Source: Mugil cephalus | Taxonomy: Eukaryota > Chordata > Actinopteri > Mugiliformes > Mugilidae | Assembly: GCF_022458985.1 (NCBI RefSeq) | Contig: NC_061776.1 | Coordinates: forward strand, 5,936,088-6,000,087 | DNA: 64,000 nt | Direction: 5' to 3' | Position numbers and translations under genes: made by a program | Part shown: positions 56,532 through 64,000 of the stretch, in pieces | Layout of the letters: each line of letters begins with the position of its first letter | How positions within the stretch are numbered: position 1 is the first letter of the stretch | The notes under the pieces: model-generated | Told to the model about the DNA's origin: nothing | What the model saw: the letters and a program-made list of their open reading frames with translations, nothing else | Database searches by the model: none

Positions 56532-57123
56532 CAGGGTGGCCAGACGTCCCTGACTTCTGGGGACAGTCCCCGTTCTGGATGACCTGTCCCCCTGCTAAAG
56601 CTGTCCCTGAAAATGTCCCCAATTTTAGTTTTTTTATGAATGGGAGAAAAAAAATGTTGCCCACAGACTACAGTTATTATGGTAGCCGGTCACTCTGCTG
56701 TTGACATAACAGACATAGCAGTTTAAATATGTTTAAATGTGAATAAATATGTCAAAATAAATGAAACGGTAATTTTCCTCAATTCTTCATTTCATCTTGA
56801 TAACATTTATTTATTTCCTTTTATTTATGTATTTATATTTCTCCGAGCTGTAAACGTCCCCAGATTTCCACATTAATGCTAACACAGGGTCATGAAAACC
56901 TGTTTCACTACTAGTGTGGGATTATTCTACAATATTTACTCATCATCACAGTAGAATATTCCATCCTGAGTCAATCTGCTGCATTAATTCCTCTCTCAAC
57001 CAGTAGAAAATGTTGTGAACGTGTGATTATGCATGAAAAAAAATACTGTAATATACAGTGATACCATCAGAATTTTTAAATATACCGTGATGTACATTTT
57101 TGGTCATAATGCCCAGCCCTACT
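56532..57123 (-). mobile_element. Repeat family B copy 4, near full length
   Basis: Runs from CAGGGTGGCCAGACGTCCCT to TCATAATGCCCAGCCCTACT. Ends are imperfectly inverted (CAGGGTGGCCA and TAGGGCTGGGCA). This is the best copy for defining the element, about 590 bases. Confidence 0.65.
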
Positions 57124-59274
57124 CAGCATGCAAAAATGATTATATCCTTTTTCTGATGATGTTTAATTAGTCTTTAATCTAATTAAGACCTGCATATACT
57201 CCAATGCAAAGAACATAATGTGTAGAGTTGATTTGCCCTTGGTTAGAGAAATGAGCTCCTTATTCAAACGTCAAACATATTAATGAGGTTCCTGTTTCTA
57301 AGGCAAATATTTATTCACTGATCATTGCGTGGGTTGCAGTAATGCGTCGTGAACAGCAGAGGTCCTCGCTGACTGCCGCGGTCAGAACTCCCGCTCACGT
57401 TGTCAAGGTTGCAGGTTTCAGCTTGCTTGTAGGCGGCCGGTCTCTAGGTGGAAATTTCCACTCCAGCCACAGTTGACCGAAGGCCACGAAGATCTTTGAA
57501 AGGCCTCTAGGAATGAAATGCTAAATAGACTCCCACGCTCCAGCTTTTCCTCGTCCGGTCGGACGCACAGATGGAATAAATTCAGTGGATTCAGAGTTTG
57601 GAGAAATTGTGGGAAATGATGATATGTTGACTTTGGAGTTTTATATTTATTGTAATAAATTTCGCGACGTGAGCAGCTCGCACGATGTTTAATTGATCCT
57701 TTTGTCAAATGTCAGTTGAGATTCAAGGGAGCCAGTGTCTGAAAGATAACACAGCTTCAGTTTGAAGGAGAGCAGCAGTTTCAAGGTCTCCCTCAGAGGC
57801 AAATTTCTCCCATTCAAACTATCCTGCTAGTGTCTCTGTGTGTGTGTGTGTTTATGTCTATTCTCTGCTTGTGTGTTGTCGGTTTGTGCCACGGTGCACG
57901 TACACCGTGTGCACAGGTGTGTGCACGGCAGGAACCTGTCCAGTCGCGTGACCACGACGAGGCCAAAGAGGCACTTAAACCCCAGAAGAAACAACACCGA
58001 ATTATCTGAGCTTTTATCACCCCACTCCGAGGGGTTGCCACGGAAACGGCCCGTTTTCATTTGCATCCACTTTCGAGAGGCAAATCCTGCTCCTGATGTT
58101 TAATTTGGCGCTAGAACGGCCTTTCCTTTCTTTATTTTACTTATTTATTGTGAGTTTCATCCTGTTTCTATTCATTTCAGCTCGGTTGTGTGTTAAGCGC
58201 TGCACCCAAACATAAGAAAATGTATCTGTATCTGTATAAAGTGAAGGTTTTCTTTTGACTCTTCTACTTATCGCATGACCTGGGACCTTTAGGAGCATGG
58301 GGAAACTTTTAACATCCTGATCGACTCACTGGAAACAGAAATACTGCACTATTTCTTCTGGCAACCAGAGGTATTTGTATGCAGTCACTAGCTTTTTAAA
58401 ACTGATGCCACTGTAGCACTGGATTTTTAAATCTGTGGCCTAGTTGAATATACAAAAGCAGTAAACAAGAGGAACACATTCATTGAATATACAGTATATC
58501 TAATAGCAAGGTACAGGGTGAATACAGCGTGGTTTATACCTCTACCTACCTCTGCCTCCCAAACACTAGTTGGCGCTGTGTCTTTTTTGCCCAGCCTTAA
58601 CTTTTGTTTCTTCTTCCTGCTTCACTTACATCTATGGCGACTGAAACCTTCGCTAAAACTTTCCAAATTCCGAACCTCCTCAGTTTGCCTTTCCTGTGTG
58701 TGTTACATCTTTATTGATCCAAAACCATCAACTCTAAAAATGTGGAAATACTGAAGCGTAATCACAGCTCTTGTGTTCTGCTTCGCTGTGGAGCGTCGTT
58801 ACATTTCTGGGGATGTGCAACATCGGTTCTACGCCGTTAGATCATAGACTGTATAAATATGGAGGCGGAACAGCTCCTGAAAAGTGAAGCCAAAGCAAGT
58901 AGAGCTCCCCCTGGTGTCTGGCTGCAGTATAGATCGTAAGCTCCACCTCCTCCATGTTAGTAGAACTAAAAGACTAAAATACATGTCAAAAAAATTGTTT
59001 TTCAAGGATAGTTTCAGTCAGTTTAGGTCGTAATATAATGTTGATGCATGTAATTTTTTTTGGCTGAGTTTCATTTTAGTTGTTCGACACTATAGAAACA
59101 GGATGTGACATAATGGCGAGTACCAGTCAAAGTAAAATGTGGATTTCACTTTGACCACCTGAACATTGTTGCAGACTAAGAGCTTCAGTTCTGGAGGTGC
59201 TCTGGCCCAGTACAGTCCTCCAGCCGTCACAATCTGTCTCTAAAATCCTTCCACCTGTCAATATTTCCTGCTGT
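57124..59274. other. Between ccny and crem, possible enhancer, no gene
   Basis: 57160-57335 is unique and AT-rich with TTTAATTAGTC, TCTAATTAAGACC and CCAATGCAAAG. 57830-58090 is unique and GC-richer. 58560-58830 is a repeat also seen near 11030 and 33470-34260. Confidence 0.4.
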
Positions 59275-59950
59275 GTTTTAAGCGTCAGCACCATTGATTG
59301 TACTATGGACAAACCCATCGTGACGTCACCCATTGGATTCTGAACCTTGAAAATGAGGCCGGAATTGTCCGAAATAGTTCTCTCCCCCCGTAACCCCCAT
59401 AACCCCGTAACCCCTACTCCCTACCTACGTAGGGCTTCACTATATACTGAAGTCAATCTCAACAGCTTTCAGGACACAACACATATCAGCATTGGACGCA
59501 CAGTTAATGACGTCACATCAAGCTGCTGCGGCTCTCTCGGTTATCCAATTATAATTTACACATTACTAAAACGTGATGATTTTGTGAACAAATATCAGTG
59601 ATGTTCGTGAAATAAAAAATAAAATCATGTTGTAAATCATGTCGAAAACTTCAGAATGTACCTCACTAATGGCCATTTACAGAGACGCAATGCATGATGG
59701 GATATCGACCACCCGTTAAGTGACCATCGAATGGTTTTTCCCAATGCTTTATGGGAAACGAATGAGTTAGAGAAAAAAAAATCACCCCGGTTCAGTTGTC
59801 ATGAATAGTGAAATAAACCATTGAAACCAAAATTGTGTAAACATGTTTAATAAAGCTGTAAAGTTGGACTTTTTAACATGGGGGTCAATGGGGATTTGCT
59901 CCCCTTTGGAGCCTCAAGTGGCCACTCGATGAACTGCAGCTCTTACACAT
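59275..59950. repeat. Pieces of the GTGACGTCACCCATT repeat family
   Basis: 59275-59345 matches the left flank of the hairpin repeat. 59893-59950 (CCTTTGGAGCCTCAAGTGGC) matches 51845-51905. The middle (59350-59890) is unclassified and non-coding. Confidence 0.5.
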
Positions 59951-59994
59951 TGGCTTCTTCGTGAACGTGTTGGCGAGCGTTAAATGACTAGACT

Positions 59995-61243
59995 AGAGCA
60001 GATTCAAATATTTTATTGGAGAAACAAAAACAAAAAAAAAAATAGTTTTACAGTTCAAACAAGGTAATACACTGAGAGGAGAACACCTGGTAAAAGATGG
60101 AGCCATTTAAAACAGCAAGTAAGTAAGTAGTAAGTGCAGGAAAATTCAGCTCAGTCGATACCAAGAAAAAAATAAATCTGAATTTTATCACCAGTCGCGC
60201 TTTGATAGAAGAGAAGAGAACAGAACGGGCACTCGTCCGAGTACAAGCCACGACAGCTTGGCTGGTGAATATCGAGACCGCCACTGGGTGACTCACACTG
60301 TTTTCATTGATAAAACCGAACTGCGACTTAAAAGAGCTTTGGCAACAGACGCGCAGCAGACGTCCGTTACTCCGAGGAGCGCTCTTTAATATCTACACAC
60401 AGAAAAAAAAAATAATAATAATAACAACAAGAATAAAATATAATCCAGGGAACAACTAACATCAACAGAAGCACGGAAAGCAGGCAGTCTCCAAACATTA
60501 ACACAAGAGGATGTATTTAAAAATAAAAACATCTTTACAAAAAAAAAACAAAAAAAATTGGCATCACCCTTTAAACAGAGCGTTTTAATATTAAGCCGCA
60601 ATCAAAAACAGTTTCACTCCAAAGTGGATGTCGGTAAAGCAAAACATTTATTCTTCAAGATTTGTCTCCAATTTTTTCCCCCCACACATTAAACAACCAT
60701 TTCAGACGTAAGAATTTCTTCTTAGAATATTAATATATATATTTATTTATTTATATATTAAATTGTTCAAATATTTGTAATAGAATATAATTTCTAATAA
60801 TATCCACACTGTTTGGTGCATTCTGTGCTTTGACTGAAGAGCCGTTTTCATTCGTTACAAATGCAAAGTTCTTCCCACTTGAAAAAATAAAGCTTCGTTC
60901 GGACTTTCCCAAACTCAGACGAGGCCAATCTACGACGGCTTGAAATGTACTTTGACGTTCTGTGCATGAGTGACCGAAAAATAGATAATTGTGTTTTTTT
61001 TTTTTTTTTTTTTTTTTCTTCTGTTTTTTTTTTAAATATATATAAAATCTTTTTGACCAAATCAATATTTTCCAAGAAACTGAAAAAGGAAAAAAAAAAA
61101 AAGAGAAATCACTTTACTGACAAAAAGGACATTTCACGTGAAGGAATGCAACGATCAAAAATCAGAAGCGCAAAATTACACGAGTTACACGATCAGGTGC
61201 AGTTTGAGTTGCCCCGTTGCCGCTGGTGGTGGATCTGCGTAGC

Positions 61244-61275
<32 letters not shown>

Positions 61276-61784
61276 TGTGCACCTCGTCCGACCTCAGGGA
61301 AATTTGAGACCTGGCAAACCCCTGCGAGGGTGACGTACTTCTTCTTTCTTCTCTCTCCCCCCCTCTGTAATCGCTGCGGTTGAGCGGCACATTTTTTTTC
61401 AGGAAGCACCTGTATTTCCTCTTCCTGTCCTTCCGGCCGGCTCTCATTGGCCCGGCCTCGCCCGTGCACGGCGGCGACAGCAAGCACAGCGCGAAACAAC
61501 ACTTGAGTCTTCACATGCAAAAGAGCACAAGATAAGAACGAGAGCAAAACTGGCAAGCTCGAGCTACTCGAATTCCCCCCCCCCGCGACACTCCTGAATT
61601 TTGGCGTGAATCAGGCCTGAGTGAGCAGAGAAACAAAAGACGGTCGAAGCGGTTTTTGTTCCGGAGTCAGTTATTTTTTTTTTTTTTTCTTTTTGAAGCT
61701 TTGCTGCAGCAGCTTGTGAACTGTCTTCAGCCTCGTTGGTTTTTTTTTTTTTTTCAGTGACTGGACCGCGGGCGGCCGCCGCCG
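59995..61784 (-). other. crem: crem 3' untranslated region
   Basis: Long AT-rich tail with several poly(A)/poly(T) and AU-rich stretches. It ends at an AATAAA (minus strand, 60012-60017). No competing gene is seen. AU-rich elements fit an unstable, inducible message such as ICER, which is an inference. Confidence 0.65.
60012..60017 (-). promoter_or_regulatory. crem: Poly(A) signal of crem
   Basis: Minus-strand AATAAA followed at lower coordinates by a sharp change to repeat sequence (59893-59950). Inferred end of the crem transcript. Confidence 0.5.
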
Positions 61785-61929
61785 CTACTCGGCTTTGTGG
61801 CAGTAAATGTCCTTCAGTGCTTTGAGCTCTTCAATCAGGGTCTTGTTTTGGTTTTCCAGCACGTTCACGCGGTTTTCCAGACACTTCACGTACTCTTTCT
61901 TTTTCCTGCGGCACTCGCGGGCTGCTTCC
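61785..61929 (-). CDS. crem: crem last coding exon, DNA-binding domain I type
   Basis: Acceptor CCTCCGCAG. Encodes EAARECRRKKKEYVKCLENR and the leucine zipper, ending HKAE then TAG at 61785-61787. It completes the bZIP. Confidence 0.95.
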
Positions 61930-63533
61930 CTGCGGAGGAGAGAGGGGGAGAAGAAGTTTAAGAAGTTTGTCCGTTTAGAGAAGCATTTCTTTACATTCTT
62001 AAAGGGAAACTGACGAACAAGATATTTTCACTTTCTGCAGCAGCTCCCTATCAAACATCAACAGTCCAGTGTCTCATCACCACTCGTGCATCTTTAACCT
62101 CCAGATCATCAGCACAACACTTGCGTCAGAGTTTCCTATTCATTTGTGTCCTTTCACTTTCACTGCATGGTTGCTGAAATACATGGTTTTAAATGTTAAG
62201 CCTGAAACTAGATTCTAGAGTCTTTAGTGTTTTTCAGGCCAAGGACCCAAAACTGATGGAGAGATTAAATAGGAACCCCCTACCTACTATATGTGTCCGA
62301 TTATTAAACTCAGCCTAGTGCTATTTATCATTTTGCATCCAATATTAAGCTATTGAAATAATACACAATCATGTGGAAGAATAGGGTGGCCGTGCACTGT
62401 TAGCTTCTCTTCTGCTAACAGTGCCTCTGGATTTCATCTGGGGACTGAATAGGCTCTTGGTCAGGTCCAGTGTGGCTCCTGTATCGCTGATGTGAAGTGA
62501 AGCGCTGACTGAAAGATAACGTCTTCTGCCTCCATTTATCCCTTTACTAAAATATGTTGGATTCACGTTTAAGAAATTTAAATTTGTGCGGGAAAATTCA
62601 AAAAAATATATATAAAAAACATAGGAAAAAGTCTAATCAACCAAAGACTCTGCGACGCCCTGCAGTACCTCCACAGGGCCTACGGTTTGGCTTTGACCTT
62701 TGCACTTTCAGTGGCTTTGGCAGAAAAACAAAAAGTGTGAACATCAACCTCCAGATCATCAGCAACAACACTTGAGTCAGAGTTTCCTAATCAGTCGAGT
62801 CCTTTCACTTTCAGCGCAGGATTATATACATATATACACATATATATATGAAGAATCCTGAAATACATGGTTTTAAATCTGAAACTAGATTCTAGAGTCG
62901 ATGTTTTTCAGGCCAAGGACGCCGGTAGGAACCCCCTACTTAGTGTTCTATATTAAACTCAGCCTAGTGCTATTTATAAATATACATTATTATCAGTTTG
63001 CATTCAGTATTAAACTATTCAAATGATACGCAGGTTAAAATATTTAATAACATATTTGACATAAACATACAGATATACAGTGATATAGCTGTATATATAA
63101 GCATTTATCCCTTTACTAAAATATGTTTGATTCATGTTTAAATTTGTGGAGGGAAATTAAAAAAAAAAAAATCTAATCAACCAAAGACTTTGCGACCCCT
63201 CTATAGTACCTCCACGGACCCCCTAGGGGCCGCAGACCCCAGGTTGAAGACCTACGGTTTAGGGTCATGAGCGACCACTTACGCACTCGTAGTGAGATCT
63301 CATTGACTGCATTTTTCTTTGACTGTGCAACAAACCTAAGCTGATTACGTCCTCCACAAATAGCCGTGCCTACCTGTTTTTCATCAGCCGGACCTCCCTC
63401 TTGCGGGTGATCTCCTCGGCGTGCTGCGACGACGGGCTCTGCATGCTGCCCGGGGAGGCGGCCATCACGATGCTCTGGGCCAGGCCCGAGTTGGGCGAAC
63501 GCAGCTGGTAGGCGGGCATGTCTCCTGTGGCGG
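61785..63533 (-). CDS. crem: cAMP-responsive element modulator, 3' bZIP exons (partial; 5' end outside window)
   Basis: Nuclear bZIP transcription factor that binds cAMP response elements as a dimer with CREM or CREB. Coding exons are 63374-63533 and 61785-61929, joined in phase 2 inside the arginine of KNREAAREC. Seen: ATGDMPAYQL, typical of CREM and its ICER form rather than CREB1; the linker VMAASPGSMQSPSS; basic region RKREVRLMKNREAARECRRK; and a zipper with four leucines at seven-residue spacing, ending LKDIYCHKAE before TAG. This last exon is the family's DNA-binding domain I type; I did not find the alternative domain II exon. Upstream exons (kinase-inducible and glutamine-rich domains) lie beyond 64000. 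The a/b duplicate is undecided. Confidence 0.95.
62096..62690 (+). repeat. crem intron tandem duplication, copy A
   Basis: Starts AACCTCCAGATCATCAGCA and ends near CCTACGGTTTGG. It is repeated at 62746-63261 with many small changes. It includes a family D element (TTTTCAGGCCAAGGACCCAA). Confidence 0.75.
62746..63261 (+). repeat. crem intron tandem duplication, copy B
   Basis: Second copy, 650 bases after the first, with an inserted ATATATAC stretch (62824-62850) and an intact family D end (CCCCCTAGGGGCCGCAGACC) that is deleted in copy A. Confidence 0.75.
63374..63533 (-). CDS. crem: crem penultimate coding exon
   Basis: Acceptor TCGCCCACAG and donor AACAG|GTAGGC. Encodes (A)ATGDMPAYQLRSPNSGLAQ through EEITRKREVRLMKN and AG of arginine: the short linker and first half of the basic region. 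It is GC-rich. Confidence 0.94.
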
Positions 63534-64000
63534 CTGTGGGCGAAAGGCGGCGGGAGAGGAAGAGTTAAGGAAGAGTTAAAGAAGAGTCGGGTTCGGCCCG
63601 ACCGCCCCAACGCGGCGAAACGCACCACCGGTGACGCTCCCCGCCCCTAAAAACTTTCTGTCGTGCAGTTGCGCCGTCACTTTCTCCTATTATCGCCTGA
63701 GGATGTGACACAGCAACCTCGGCCGAGAACGCTCATCCGCTCTCCTTCCTGCCCCGAGAGATGAATTTCCTCTAGTGTCGCCCGTCCTTGCGAGCAGGTA
63801 TTTGACACTTTGCGGCCACCGCACGCCGCTGTTACACAACGCGCTGACGCAGCGGGAATTATTTTATCTCTTCTGATTTCTGCAACACCAGTGTTTATTT
63901 ATTAAGGGCCGTAACCGTGGCAACCGAACTTACAGGCCCCGGCCGATCGGAAAGGCGGCTTCAAAAAAGGTGTGATGCAAATATGTTAAATTTATATACA
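63534..64000 (-). other. crem: crem intron upstream of the bZIP exons
   Basis: GC-rich intronic sequence running off the window. The ICER first exon was looked for and not found here. Confidence 0.5.

Noticed and set aside
61785-63533. Assignment to creb1 instead of crem
   Set aside because: The ATGDMPAYQ block and the HKAE end are CREM-type (CREB1 has GDVQTYQ and HKSD), and ccny is its neighbour.

Overview
This window is vertebrate nuclear DNA, almost certainly from a teleost fish. It has spliced genes with GT-AG introns, a large share of short non-autonomous transposons of fish type, many CA/GT microsatellites, and proteins closest to vertebrate families. The species cannot be named from the sequence.

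Four protein genes can be supported. From left to right they are fzd8 (+, intronless, 13628-15373), gjd4 (-, two exons, 24852-27854), ccny (-, ten coding exons, 31441-53389) and the 3' end of crem (-, two exons, 61785-63533, continuing beyond the right edge). Order and relative orientation are those I recall for human chromosome 10p11 (CREM-CCNY-GJD4-FZD8, with FZD8 facing the other three), so this is a conserved syntenic block. I rebuilt exons by hand from splice sites and reading phase. The ccny model closes exactly (1020 nt, 339 aa), as does gjd4 (387 aa). Two of the genes meet in Wnt signalling: Fzd8 is a Wnt receptor, and cyclin Y brings CDK14/16 to the membrane to phosphorylate the co-receptor LRP6.

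Layout: 1-13360 is upstream of fzd8 and holds mobile-element debris, microsatellites and a few possible regulatory stretches. 13362-16220 is the fzd8 transcription unit, with TATA-like box, short uORF and poly(A) signal. 16220-24600 is the space between convergent fzd8 and gjd4, with a Tc1-like transposase remnant, a LINE reverse-transcriptase fragment and a THAP-like fragment. 24600-27860 is gjd4. 28350-53700 is ccny, whose 16-kb first intron holds a LINE 3' end, a terminal-inverted-repeat element with a THAP-like start, and a perfect 39-bp hairpin. 54000-60000 is mostly repeats between ccny and crem. 60000-64000 is the crem 3' UTR, bZIP exons and an intron with an internal duplication.

The most interesting points are an 18-nt in-frame candidate microexon in ccny with excellent splice sites, a very weak donor after ccny exon 4, transposon sequence ending at another ccny donor, and an inverted-repeat element in the likely ccny 3' UTR. 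I found no wholly new gene system.
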